64,000 nt of DNA from Dechloromonas sp. H13 (GCF_009469615.1 NZ_SSXX01000002.1:331501-395500), one strand, 5' to 3'. Positions 1 to 7,575 are shown, counted from the stretch's first letter. Notes: a model not told the origin generated them from the letters alone. Made by a program: numbers and translations.

Positions 1-491
1 GCGCGCGCAAGATTCTCGAGAACTACGGGCGCGGCCAGGAAAAGCTGCCGGTGTTCAAGATGCCGCACCTGCGCGGCTGGTCGGTGGCGCAGGGCAAGGC
101 CTACCTGCCGGCGATCGGCCGCCACGAGGTGCTGGTCGTCGACGTCGCAACCTGGAAGGAAGTCGGCCGCATCCCGGTGCGCGGCCAGCCGGTGTTCGTC
201 ATGGCGCGGCCGGACGGGCGCCAGATCTGGGTCAATTTCGCCTTCCCGGACAACGGCAAGATGGACGTCATTGATACCCTGGCCGGCAAGGTCGTGCACG
301 CCTTCGAGCCGGGCAAGGGCATCCTGCACATGGAATTCACGCCGCGCGGCGAGAACGTCTGGCTCTCGGCGCGTGACGACAACAGGGTGCTGATCTACGA
401 CACGACGACCTTCGCCCGCGTCGGCGAAATCGCCGCCGACAATCCGTCCGGCATCTTCTTCACCACGCGCGCTGCGCGCATCGGCTTCTGA
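1..491 (+). CDS. nirF: NirF, heme d1 biosynthesis protein (3' part)
   Basis: This is the C-terminal part of NirF, open from base 3 to the TGA at 489-491, with the 5' part outside the window. The visible 163 residues are a beta-propeller of the cytochrome-cd1 d1-domain type. They include the family segments KMPHLRGW, LPAIGRHEVLVVD, GQPVFVMARPDGRQ, ILHMEFTPRGE and the ending PSGIFFTTRAARIGF. NirF is a periplasmic d1-heme biosynthesis protein acting near the end of the siroheme-to-heme d1 route. It is followed after 2 bp by nirDL, so it belongs to one operon with nirDL, nirG and nirH. NirN, encoded at 19.8 kb, is a related propeller but has an N-terminal heme c domain. The identity is secure from the sequence and the neighbours. 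Confidence 0.93.
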   Translation, partial: ARKILENYGRGQEKLPVFKMPHLRGWSVAQGKAYLPAIGRHEVLVVDVATWKEVGRIPVRGQPVFVMARPDGRQIWVNFAFPDNGKMDVIDTLAGKVVHAFEPGKGILHMEFTPRGENVWLSARDDNRVLIYDTTTFARVGEIAADNPSGIFFTTRAARIGF

Positions 492-493
492 AG

Positions 494-1462
494 ATGGACG
501 ACGCCCTCGAGTTCCACCTGCTCAACGATTTTCAGCGCGATTTCCCGCTCTGTCCGGCGCCCTTCGCCGAGCTGGCGGCGCGCCTCGGGGTCGCCGAAAA
601 GGCGGTGCTCGGCGGTCTCGAGAAGCTGCGCCGCGAGGGCAAGATTTCGCGCGTCGGCGCCGTCTTCGCGCCCAAGCGCATCGGCGCCTCGACGCTGGCG
701 GCGATGGCGGTGCCGCCCGAACAGCTGGCTGCCGTCGCGGCTGCGGTCAACCGCTTCCCCGAGGTCAATCACAACTACGAACGCGAGCACCGCTACAACC
801 TGTGGTTCGTCGTCACCGCCGGCAGCGAAGGCCGCCTGCAGGCGACGCTGGGGGCCATCGAAAAGGCGGCCGGCTACCCGCTGCTGGCCTTGCCGCTGCT
901 CGAGGAATTCCACATCGATCTCGGCTTTCCGCTACAGGGCAACGTGGCGAAGAACGTCGCGACGGCGCGTGAGGTGCATCCGGTGGCGCCGATCGGTGAG
1001 GCCGAGCGTCGCCTGGTGTCGGTCCTGCAGGAAGGCCTGCCGCTGTTCATCCGCCCCTTCGCGCTGATCGCCGAGCGCATCGGCGCCTCGGAAAACGAGG
1101 TCTTGGCGCGTATCGGCAACTGGCTGGAGGACGGCGCGATCAAGCGTTTCGGCGTCGTTGTCCGCCATCATGAACTGGGCTACACGGCCAACGCCATGCT
1201 GGTGCACGACATTCCCGACGAACGCGTCAGCGAACTCGGTCGCGCGCTGGCCGAGGAGCCGGCGGTGACGCTCTGCTACCGCCGCCCGCGCAAGCTCCCG
1301 GACTGGCCGTACAACCTCTTCTGCATGATCCACGGCCGCGAACGGGCGGAAGTCGAAAGCATCATCGCCGACCTGCGCCAGCGCCACGGCTTGAACGATT
1401 GCGCCCACGACGTGCTGTTTTCGCTGACCCGCTTCAAGCAGAACGGCGCGCGCTATGCTTGA
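494..1462 (+). CDS. nirDL: NirDL-type siroheme decarboxylase subunit (two AsnC/Lrp-like domains fused)
   Basis: This 322-residue protein contains two Lrp/AsnC-like halves, at about residues 1-150 and 165-322. Separate NirD or NirL proteins have about 150 residues, so this is the NirD-NirL fusion known from some denitrifiers. Each half begins with a winged-helix-like segment (LNDFQRDFPLCPAPFAELA and LQEGLPLFIRPFALIAERIG). The halves also carry the family stretches VNHNYEREHRYNLWFVV and CYRRPRKLPDWPYNLFCMIHGR. NirD, L, G and H together decarboxylate siroheme to 12,18-didecarboxysiroheme in the cytoplasm. They are not DNA-binding regulators despite the Lrp-like fold. The ATG is 2 bp after the nirF stop, and the 3' end overlaps nirG by 8 bp, which suggests translational coupling. 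The family is certain; the symbol follows the fused architecture. Confidence 0.92.
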   Translation: MDDALEFHLLNDFQRDFPLCPAPFAELAARLGVAEKAVLGGLEKLRREGKISRVGAVFAPKRIGASTLAAMAVPPEQLAAVAAAVNRFPEVNHNYEREHRYNLWFVVTAGSEGRLQATLGAIEKAAGYPLLALPLLEEFHIDLGFPLQGNVAKNVATAREVHPVAPIGEAERRLVSVLQEGLPLFIRPFALIAERIGASENEVLARIGNWLEDGAIKRFGVVVRHHELGYTANAMLVHDIPDERVSELGRALAEEPAVTLCYRRPRKLPDWPYNLFCMIHGRERAEVESIIADLRQRHGLNDCAHDVLFSLTRFKQNGARYA

Positions 1463-1913
1463 GATTGACGCGGTCGACCGGCAAATCATCGACAAATTGC
1501 AGGGCGACTTCCCGCTCTGCGAACGCCCCTACGCCGCGGCGGCCGAACGCCTCGGCATCACCGAGGACGAGTTGCTGGTTCGCCTGCAGCGCCTGCTCGA
1601 CGCCAGGGTGCTGACCCGCTTCGGACCGATGGTGCAGATCGAGCGCATGGGCGGCGCCTTCGTGCTGGCCGCGCTGGCGGTGCCGGAAGCGCGCTACGAC
1701 GAGGTGACGGCGCTGGTCAATGCACTGCCGCAGGTCGCCCACAACTACCGCCGTGAGCACGCCCTGAACATGTGGTTCGTGCTGGCCACCGAAACGCCGG
1801 CCGGCATCGCCGAGGCGGTCGCGCGCATCGAGGCCGACACCGGTCTGCCGGTCTTCGCCTTCCCCAAGGAGCGCGAGTATTTCGTCGAGATGAAACTGGC
1901 GGCGCGCGCATGA
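1455..1913 (+). CDS. nirG: NirG, siroheme decarboxylase subunit
   Basis: This is a single Lrp/AsnC-like protein of 152 residues starting LEIDAVDRQIIDKLQGDFPLC. It has an N-terminal winged-helix-like part and the C-terminal heme-pocket segment VAHNYRREHALNMWFVLATE. The fold and length fit the NirG/NirD type. It lacks the CYRRP..LPDWPYNLF stretch found in NirL and NirH types, so it should pair with one of those. It works with NirDL and NirH to remove two carboxylates from siroheme. The ATG lies inside the end of nirDL (8-bp overlap), and the stop overlaps the nirH start codon (ATGA). Whether this is strictly NirG or a NirD-like paralogue cannot be settled by eye. Confidence 0.88.
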   Translation: MLEIDAVDRQIIDKLQGDFPLCERPYAAAAERLGITEDELLVRLQRLLDARVLTRFGPMVQIERMGGAFVLAALAVPEARYDEVTALVNALPQVAHNYRREHALNMWFVLATETPAGIAEAVARIEADTGLPVFAFPKEREYFVEMKLAARA

Positions 1914-2395
1914 AGGATGCCCTGCGACTCGACGCCATTGATCGCGCGCTGATCGTCGCCACGCAGGGCGGCCTGCCGCTCGTCGCCCGGCCCTATCAGG
2001 CGATTGGCGAGCAGGTCGGCATTGCCGGCGACGAAGTGATGCGCCGTCTGCAGGCCATGCTCGAATCCGGCGTCATCCGCCGCATTGGCGCCGTGCCCAA
2101 CCATTATGCCATCGGCTGGACAGCCAATGGCATGACGGTGTGGGACGTTCCCGATGTACGCGTCGACGAACTCGGCGCCCGCGTCGGCGCGCTGGATTTC
2201 GTCACCCATTGCTACCGCCGGCCGCGCGCACTGCCCGATTGGCCGTACAACCTGTTCGCCATGGTGCACGGCAGTTCGCGCGACGAGGTCCGGGACAAGG
2301 CCGCGCAGATCGCCGAACTGCTCGGCGCCGACTGCCGCGCGCGCGACGTGCTCTTCTCGACGCGCATCCTGAAAAAGACCGGCCTGCGGATCTGA
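1910..2395 (+). CDS. nirH: NirH, siroheme decarboxylase subunit
   Basis: This 161-residue Lrp/AsnC-like protein starts at the ATG overlapping the nirG stop (ATGA), giving MKDALRLDAIDRALIV. It carries the NirH/NirL-type segment THCYRRPRALPDWPYNLFAMVHG and ends ARDVLFSTRILKKTGLRI, which parallels the second half of NirDL. It is the partner of NirG in the NirDLGH siroheme decarboxylase, in the cytoplasm. It is the last gene of this nir block. In many denitrifiers nirJ and nirN follow directly, but here they sit about 16 kb downstream at 18678-21394. Confidence 0.9.
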   Translation: MKDALRLDAIDRALIVATQGGLPLVARPYQAIGEQVGIAGDEVMRRLQAMLESGVIRRIGAVPNHYAIGWTANGMTVWDVPDVRVDELGARVGALDFVTHCYRRPRALPDWPYNLFAMVHGSSRDEVRDKAAQIAELLGADCRARDVLFSTRILKKTGLRI

Positions 2396-2405
2396 AAATC
2401 CGGCC

Positions 2406-2505
2406 TGCCGAATTTGCAGGTGGCCTGCCAAATTGGCATGACGCGAAAATTTGTCGAATCAACGGGTTAGCGTTTTTACGGGGAGGCACGTCTGTCAATT
2501 TGGCA
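2406..2505. promoter_or_regulatory. Three 13-bp dyads: putative upstream activator sites for the sigma-54 promoter
   Basis: Three related dyads lie in the 297-bp gap upstream of the Met-rich peptide gene: TGCCGAATTTGCA (2406-2418), TGCCAAATTGGCA (2426-2438, a perfect TGCCAA-N-TTGGCA palindrome) and TGTCAATTTGGCA (2493-2505). The first two centres are 20 bp apart, about two helical turns. The set lies about 80-180 bp upstream of the -24 element at 2581, the usual place for enhancer sites of NtrC-type activators. A longer 17-mer around dyads 2 and 3 (CAAWTTGGCATGACGCG) is also repeated. Assignment to the activator encoded at 9430-10761 is inference. Confidence 0.55.
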
Positions 2506-2580
2506 TGACGCGCTTTTTCGTCGCCTTTGGCGTGCGCGCAATAACCGTTGTAAATCATATGGTTGGCGGATTTCTCCGGA

Positions 2581-2598
2581 TTGGCACGGTGTGTGCAG
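2581..2598 (+). promoter_or_regulatory. Sigma-54 (-24/-12) promoter
   Basis: TTGGCACGGTGTGTGCAG matches the sigma-54 consensus TGGCACG-N4-TTGC, with GG and GC exactly 10 bases apart as required. It lies about 95 bp upstream of the first gene of the molybdoenzyme module. That module ends with a GAFTGA-containing sigma-54 activator gene, which supports the reading. Confidence 0.75.
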
Positions 2599-2692
2599 AA
2601 CATTCACCACCCGTGCAAGGGGCGCGGGACGCCTTCGCCGACAGATGCGAGGGCGGTGAATTCATTACAATCCATCATATGTGAGGTATTAC

Positions 2693-2992
2693 ATGAAGAA
2701 GATCGCTACCGTTATCGCCATCGCCGCCGCTTTCGCCGCCAACGTCTACGCTGCTGACCAGAAGGGCATGTCCGGGATGGAAGGCCAGAAGGGCATGTCG
2801 GGCATGGGCGGCATGTCGGGCATGGAGGGTCAGAAGGGCATGTCCGGGATGCAGGGCATGGAAGGTCAGAAGGGCATGTCCGGTATGGGCGGCATGTCGG
2901 GCATGGAAGGCAAGAAGTCCAAGTCCAAGCGGGAAGGCATGTCGGGCATGGGCGGGATGTCCGGCATGGGTGGTATGGAAGGCAAGAAGTAA
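2693..2992 (+). CDS. Small exported methionine/glycine-rich repeat protein
   Basis: This 99-residue protein has a clear Sec signal peptide (MKKIATVIAIAAAFAANVYA, cut before ADQK). The mature part is almost entirely repeats of GMSGM, GMEGQK and GMGGMSGMEG. I count 18 Met in about 79 mature residues, plus many Gly, Lys and Glu and no Cys. The start is the ATG at 2693, with GAGGT six bases upstream; a GTG at 2681 is less likely. Met-rich periplasmic peptides are known as copper/silver binders and as sacrificial scavengers of reactive chlorine or other oxidants through Met oxidation. Either role is inference here. It is the first gene after the sigma-54 promoter and shares the unit with a molybdoenzyme, so it may protect that enzyme. 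No specific family was recognised. Confidence 0.8.
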   Translation: MKKIATVIAIAAAFAANVYAADQKGMSGMEGQKGMSGMGGMSGMEGQKGMSGMQGMEGQKGMSGMGGMSGMEGKKSKSKREGMSGMGGMSGMGGMEGKK

Positions 2993-3062
2993 CACGCTCC
3001 GTGATGCGAGTGAGGCAGGGCAGGCCAGCCTGCCTCGCTCCCGATTCGACTCTGGCGAAAAA

Positions 3063-3362
3063 ATGAAAAAATCGATTCTGGTGTTCGGGTGGTTGGCGGT
3101 TGCCGGTGGCGCCGCGGCGCAGGCACAGGAATTCATCGGCGGCCTGACGCCGGACAGGCGTCCCGAGGGGGCGCCCGTCATCACCGTGTTCGAACAGACG
3201 CCGGCGTGGCAGGCGCAGGCCCGGCACGGCATCGCCGCGCCGCAGACGGGGATCGCCTTCCTGAACGATCAGGGCGCCTGGTATACCCCGTTCATTCATC
3301 CCAACAGCACCGGCCGCTACGACATTCGCGGCTTTTACAGTGCCCAGGGAGCCAAGGAATAA
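3063..3362 (+). CDS. Small exported protein of unknown function
   Basis: This 99-residue protein has a signal peptide (MKKSILVFGWLAVAGGAAAQA) and a mature part of about 78 residues containing TPDRRPEGAPVITVFEQTPAW and NDQGAWYTPFIHPNSTGRYDIRG. It has no cysteine, heme motif or membrane segment after the signal. The ATG at 3063 was chosen because it begins the signal sequence; the Shine-Dalgarno is weak (GGCGAAA). It ends 2 bp before the pentaheme cytochrome gene, so it is co-transcribed with the respiratory module. I do not recognise the family. Its position suggests a periplasmic accessory of the cytochrome or molybdoenzyme. Confidence 0.7.
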   Translation: MKKSILVFGWLAVAGGAAAQAQEFIGGLTPDRRPEGAPVITVFEQTPAWQAQARHGIAAPQTGIAFLNDQGAWYTPFIHPNSTGRYDIRGFYSAQGAKE

Positions 3363-3364
3363 TC

Positions 3365-4234
3365 ATGACGAACCCGAAAGTCGGGATTGCGATCCTCGCC
3401 CTGGTGCTCGGGGCGTCGCTGGTCGGCGGCTTCGCCGGCTGGCAGATTCGCCAGCAACAGGCACAGGGGGCGGGCGGCGTGCACGATGCGGACAGCGCGT
3501 TCAAGGGGCACAAGGACATCCTGCGCGCCACCTACGACCCCATCCATTTCCGGCACGCCATCGAAACCGCGCGCGACGAACAATGCCTGGCATGCCATCG
3601 CGAAGTGCTCGAGGACAAGGTCCGGACCCATTCCCCGGCCGGCATCAAGGCCGGTTCCAGCAAGGCCTGGTATCAGCAGCTCAGCACCTACAGCGGAGAG
3701 CAGGACACCTTTCATCGCCGTCACCTGACCTCGCCGCTGGCCAGGGAACTGATGAACCTTTCCTGCAACACCTGTCACCAGGGCAGCGACCCGCGCGACG
3801 AAGCCCAGGGCACGTCGGCGACCGGGACGCCGCAGAGCGACGACGGCTTCACCCTGCGCAAGACCGTCAATCCCGAAACGACCTGCCTGAAATGCCACGG
3901 CCAGATGAACGCGACGGTGATGGGCTTGCCCGCGCCATGGCCGGGTGCGAAGGAGATGTTCGGCAACTCCTGCATCACCTGCCATGCCGCCATCCGCACG
4001 GTCCGGCATCGGGTCAGCTACCTCAAGGCCGAGGCGATCGAGGCGGCGGGGCAGAAGAATGCCGACGTCTGCTACGGCTGCCACGGCGGGCGGGCCTGGT
4101 ACCGCATCGAATATCCCTATCCGCGGCATCCGTGGGAAGGCATGGCGCCGGAGGTGCCGGACTGGGCGAAGAATCGTCCGCTGACGAGCGAGGCCCGTTT
4201 TACCCTGCCGGCCGGCGGACAGAATACGAAATAA
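3365..4234 (+). CDS. Membrane-anchored pentaheme c-type cytochrome
   Basis: This 289-residue protein has an uncleaved-looking N-terminal membrane segment (about residues 7-27) and five CxxCH motifs: CLACH (74), CNTCH (134), CLKCH (174), CITCH (203) and CYGCH (236). Each binds one c-type heme in the periplasm. The spacing does not look like the tetraheme NapC/NrfH fold or TorC, and I recognise no named family. It precedes the molybdoenzyme by 9 bp. The module has no DmsC-like quinol-oxidising membrane subunit, so this cytochrome is the natural candidate to pass electrons between the quinone pool (or another donor) and the Fe-S subunit. The electron direction is not evident from sequence. Confidence 0.88.
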   Translation: MTNPKVGIAILALVLGASLVGGFAGWQIRQQQAQGAGGVHDADSAFKGHKDILRATYDPIHFRHAIETARDEQCLACHREVLEDKVRTHSPAGIKAGSSKAWYQQLSTYSGEQDTFHRRHLTSPLARELMNLSCNTCHQGSDPRDEAQGTSATGTPQSDDGFTLRKTVNPETTCLKCHGQMNATVMGLPAPWPGAKEMFGNSCITCHAAIRTVRHRVSYLKAEAIEAAGQKNADVCYGCHGGRAWYRIEYPYPRHPWEGMAPEVPDWAKNRPLTSEARFTLPAGGQNTK

Positions 4235-4243
4235 GGACGCAGC

Positions 4244-6814
4244 ATGGACACGCAACGCAACTGGCTGGATGTTCTCAATCCGCAGCGCCGCAGCTTCCTC
4301 AAGACGGTCGGCGCCGGCGCGGCGGTGGCGACGACCGGCGGCCTGGTCGAAATCGGGCTCGGCGAGCAGCAGGCGATCGCTTTTCCCTACGCGCCGTATC
4401 CGCGCGACGACGACCTGACGACCGTCGTCACCTCCTGCGACCACAACTGCGGCTCGCGCCACATGCTGGTCGCGCACAAGAAGGGCGACGTCATCGTGCG
4501 CCTGTCGACCGACGACGGGCGTTACCAGGAAGGCGGCAAGTTCGGGCTCGACACCGAGGAGGCACCGCAACTGCGCGCCTGCCTGCGTGGCCGCTCCTAC
4601 CGTTCGCGCCTCTACTCGCCGGAACGCCTGCTCTACCCGATGCTGCGCGTCGGCGAGCGCGGCGAGGGCAAGTTCAAGCGCGTGTCGTGGGACGAAGCCC
4701 TCGACCACGTCGCCAGGAAGATGGTCGAGATCAAGCAGAAGTACGGCCCGACGGCGATCCTCGACCAGGCCTACGCTGGCACCTCCTACGGCGTGCTGCA
4801 CAAGTCGGACCAGATCGAGGGACTGCTCGCCCGTTTCCTCGGCATGTTCGGCTGCCGCACCAACTCGTGGTCGGTACCTAGCTACCAGGGCACGACCTTC
4901 AGCTCGCGCATGACCTTCGGCACCATCACCGACGGCAACGAGGACGACGCCTTCGCGCACAGCAAGCTGATCATCATGTGGGGCTGGAACCCGGCCTACA
5001 CCTTCCACGGCGGCAACACCTTCTACTACATGCGGCTGGCCAAGCAGCGCGGCTGCAAGTTCGTCGTCGTCGATCCGCAATACACCGATTCGGCGGCGAG
5101 CTACGACGCCTGGTGGATTCCGATCAAGCCGAACACCGACGCCGCCATGCTGGCCGGCATGGCGCACCACATCTTCGCCAACAACTGGCAGGACCAGAAG
5201 TTCATCGACAAATTCTGCCAGGGCATGGATGCCGGCACGACGCCGGCGCAGTTCGCCGACCGGGAGAACTTCAAGGATTACATTCTCGGCAAGTACGACA
5301 ACATGCCAAAAACGCCGGAGTGGGCCGAGCAGATTTGCGGGGTTGCTGCGGTCGACATCAAAAAACTGGCCGAAATGTACGCCACGACCAAGCCGGCGGC
5401 GCTCAAGGCGAGCTGGGCGCCGGGCCGCGCCAGCTACGGCGAGCAGTACAACCGGATGGCGGCGGCGCTGCAGGCGATGACCGGCAACATCGGCATCCTC
5501 GGCGGCTGCGCGGAAGGCGTCGGCAAGGGCTGGCACGCCGAGGCCGTGGCCTATCCCTACGACGAGTACGCCAACGTCTGGTACGCCTCGATCAAGTCCG
5601 ACCGCTGGGCGCACTGCGTGCTCAACTATCCGAACCTGAAGCGCGAGGAACTCGGGCTATGGCCGCGCAACGATGAACTCGACGGCAAGATTCCCAACAT
5701 CAAGGCGATCTTCTGGCACGGCTCGGACTGGTTCAATCAGCTGACCAACGTCAACAAGGAGATCCAGGCGATCAAAAAGCTGGAGTTGGTGGTCTGCATG
5801 GACTCGACCATCACGCCGTCCGGCCTGTGGGCCGACGTGCTGTTCCCGATCGCCACCCACTTCGAGCGCCACGATGTCGGCTTGCCCTGGTACAAGGGGC
5901 ATTACTACATCCACCGCCCGAAGGTGATCGAGCCGCTGGGCGAATCGAAGACCGACTTCCAGGTGTTCACCGAGCTTGCCTACCGGATCGAGAAGCTCGA
6001 CCCGACGGTCAAGGATTTCGGCAAGCGCTACAACCCGAAGGCCGGGCGCGACTATTTCCAGAACAACGACGCGACCGACGAAGCCTATCTGGTCGCCTGG
6101 TGGAAGCGCGTCCAGGAACATCAGGGCGTGAAGATGTCCTGGGAAACCTTCAAGCAGCACGGCGTCTACAAGTTCTCCCTGAGCAAGCCGCTGGTCGCCT
6201 TCGAGGAGCAGATCAAGGGCGGCGTGCCGTTCGAGACGCCGTCGGGCAAGATCGAAATCCTGTCGACGACGCTGGCCAACATCAAGGACTGGACGCGGAC
6301 ACAGTACGGCTACGAGATTCCCTACATTCCGAAGTGGATCGAGCCCTTCGAATCGCTCAATCACAAGAAGGTGGAAAAATTCCCCTTCCACATGATCACG
6401 CCGCATCCGCGCTGGCGCACCCATTCCATTTTCCACAACATCCCTTGGCTGCGCGAAACCTACCAGCAGGAGGTGACGATCAACGCGAAGGATGCCGCGA
6501 AGCTCGGCATCAAGACCGGCGACATCGTGGAAATCTGGAACGAGCGCGGCAGGGTGGTGGTGCCGGCCTACGTGACTGAGCGCTGCATGCCCAACGTGGT
6601 GGTGCTGTTCGAGGGGGCGTGGATGGATCTGGCCAAGGACGGCACCGACCGCGCCGGCAACCCGGATTTCCTGACCCTCGACCAGCCCAGTCCGGCCGGC
6701 GCATTCGCGTACAACACCATCCTGGTGGACATGAAGAAGACCGCGCTGGACCACCGGCCGGGCTGGGATGTGCAGGCCACATCGCGCTCGGCAGTGTTCC
6801 GCCGGGACAAGTGA
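4244..6814 (+). CDS. Tat-exported DMSO-reductase-family molybdopterin oxidoreductase, catalytic subunit
   Basis: This 856-residue protein has a twin-arginine signal (NPQRRSFLKTVGAG, residues 12-25), so it folds with its cofactor before export. It resembles DmsA/YnfE-type enzymes throughout, including RACLRGRSYRSRLYSPERLLYP, KLIIMWGWNPAYT, VVVDPQYTD and the C-terminal molybdopterin-binding domain (ITPHPRWRTHSIF, INAKDAAKLGIKTGD). The likely Mo ligand is Ser213 (VPSYQG), which favours an S- or N-oxide-reductase type of site. The N-terminal Fe-S motif is Cys65-x3-Cys69-x3-His73 with Cys113; DmsA proteins usually have Cys at the third position. The next gene encodes a DmsB-like Fe-S subunit. The substrate (DMSO, another S/N-oxide or an oxyanion) cannot be assigned. 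Its context with a pentaheme cytochrome, a Met-rich peptide and a sigma-54 system is unusual. Confidence 0.88.
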   Translation: MDTQRNWLDVLNPQRRSFLKTVGAGAAVATTGGLVEIGLGEQQAIAFPYAPYPRDDDLTTVVTSCDHNCGSRHMLVAHKKGDVIVRLSTDDGRYQEGGKFGLDTEEAPQLRACLRGRSYRSRLYSPERLLYPMLRVGERGEGKFKRVSWDEALDHVARKMVEIKQKYGPTAILDQAYAGTSYGVLHKSDQIEGLLARFLGMFGCRTNSWSVPSYQGTTFSSRMTFGTITDGNEDDAFAHSKLIIMWGWNPAYTFHGGNTFYYMRLAKQRGCKFVVVDPQYTDSAASYDAWWIPIKPNTDAAMLAGMAHHIFANNWQDQKFIDKFCQGMDAGTTPAQFADRENFKDYILGKYDNMPKTPEWAEQICGVAAVDIKKLAEMYATTKPAALKASWAPGRASYGEQYNRMAAALQAMTGNIGILGGCAEGVGKGWHAEAVAYPYDEYANVWYASIKSDRWAHCVLNYPNLKREELGLWPRNDELDGKIPNIKAIFWHGSDWFNQLTNVNKEIQAIKKLELVVCMDSTITPSGLWADVLFPIATHFERHDVGLPWYKGHYYIHRPKVIEPLGESKTDFQVFTELAYRIEKLDPTVKDFGKRYNPKAGRDYFQNNDATDEAYLVAWWKRVQEHQGVKMSWETFKQHGVYKFSLSKPLVAFEEQIKGGVPFETPSGKIEILSTTLANIKDWTRTQYGYEIPYIPKWIEPFESLNHKKVEKFPFHMITPHPRWRTHSIFHNIPWLRETYQQEVTINAKDAAKLGIKTGDIVEIWNERGRVVVPAYVTERCMPNVVVLFEGAWMDLAKDGTDRAGNPDFLTLDQPSPAGAFAYNTILVDMKKTALDHRPGWDVQATSRSAVFRRDK
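5345..5377 (+). repeat. Dispersed TGCGGTCGAC element, copy 1
   Basis: The core TGCGGTCGAC is at 5347-5356, preceded by GC and followed by an A6 run and GGCCGAAATG. It lies in the molybdoenzyme gene, read as AAVDIKKLAEM. Confidence 0.6.
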
Positions 6815-6821
6815 GGCGAGC

Positions 6822-7493
6822 ATGGTCAAGAAGGTCGACAAACAGGAACTCGAACAGGCCATCCGGCGCAAGGTGGCGCAGACTTACGAGCCGGTGAGGC
6901 CGGCGGTGCAGCTCGGCTTCGTGCACAACAACGTCGATTGCATCGGCTGCCGCGCCTGCGAGATCGCCTGCAAGGACAAGAACGGCCTGCCGCCGGGGCC
7001 GCGCTTCCGGCGCGTCATGTACATCGAAGGCGGCAACTATCCCGAGGTCTTCGCCTACAAGGTGAACATGTCGTGCAACCACTGTGCGGAGCCGGCCTGC
7101 CTGCCGACCTGCCCGACCGGCGCGATCTGGAAGCGCGCCGACAACGGTGTCGTCGACATCGACTCGACGCTGTGCATCGGCTGCCGCAAGTGCGAGGCAT
7201 CGTGCCCCTACGGCGCGCCGCAGTGGGATCCGCAGGCGCAGGTGATCAAGAAGTGCAACATGTGCATCGACGAGCTGGAGGCCGGGCGCAAGCCGTATTG
7301 CGTGATGGCGTGCATGATGCGCGTGCTCGACATCGGGCCGGTCGAGGAGATCTGGAAGGGAACGCTCAAGACCAAGGCCGTCGGGCCGCACGAGCAGGTC
7401 GTGCGGCAGGTCAGGAACATGGCCGACCCGCGGCTGACCAAGCCGTCGATCGGCTTCGTGCCGCACAGCAAGGGGCGCGTCGACGGAAAATAA
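6822..7493 (+). CDS. DmsB-like four-cluster ferredoxin subunit of the molybdoenzyme
   Basis: This 223-residue protein has four cysteine clusters: CIGCRACEIAC (from Cys40), CNHCAEPACLPTC, CIGCRKCEASC and CNMCIDELEAGRKPYCVMAC. They predict four [4Fe-4S] centres, as in DmsB, NrfC and PhsB-type subunits. It would wire the cytochrome to the molybdenum site. There is no signal peptide, so it is presumably exported together with the Tat-bearing catalytic subunit. The ATG at 6822 follows the catalytic-subunit stop by 7 bp with a GAGGCGAG Shine-Dalgarno, and earlier in-frame starts would overlap that gene. It is the last structural gene; an 82-bp gap then leads to the regulatory pair. Confidence 0.9.
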   Translation: MVKKVDKQELEQAIRRKVAQTYEPVRPAVQLGFVHNNVDCIGCRACEIACKDKNGLPPGPRFRRVMYIEGGNYPEVFAYKVNMSCNHCAEPACLPTCPTGAIWKRADNGVVDIDSTLCIGCRKCEASCPYGAPQWDPQAQVIKKCNMCIDELEAGRKPYCVMACMMRVLDIGPVEEIWKGTLKTKAVGPHEQVVRQVRNMADPRLTKPSIGFVPHSKGRVDGK

Positions 7494-7575
7494 GCTTCCT
7501 CCGTGATGGATCGCTGCGCTGCGTTGGGCAGATTTGCCGACCGGGCGAGCGGTCGTTTGGGTATGCTTGCCGGAT

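Noticed and set aside
1465..1500. CGCGGTCGACCGGCAAATC in nirG considered as a copy of the dispersed element
   Set aside because: The core has a mismatch, the second A-rich block is missing, and the bases encode the family-typical IDAVDRQIID start, so chance is sufficient.
494..2395. NirDL, NirG and NirH considered as Lrp/AsnC transcription regulators
   Set aside because: The fold is Lrp-like, but the nir context, the tandem arrangement and the NHNYEREH / YRRPxxLPDWPYN segments identify siroheme decarboxylase subunits.
2429..2512. TTGGCATGACGCG repeats considered as additional sigma-54 promoters
   Set aside because: They have the GG part of the -24 box but no GC at the required 10-base spacing. 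They are better explained as part of the upstream dyads.
7476..7494. GCGCGTCGACGGAAAAT at the end of the Fe-S subunit gene considered as a copy of the dispersed element
   Set aside because: The core differs (CGCGTCGAC) and there is no GGCCAAAAT block; similarity is too weak.
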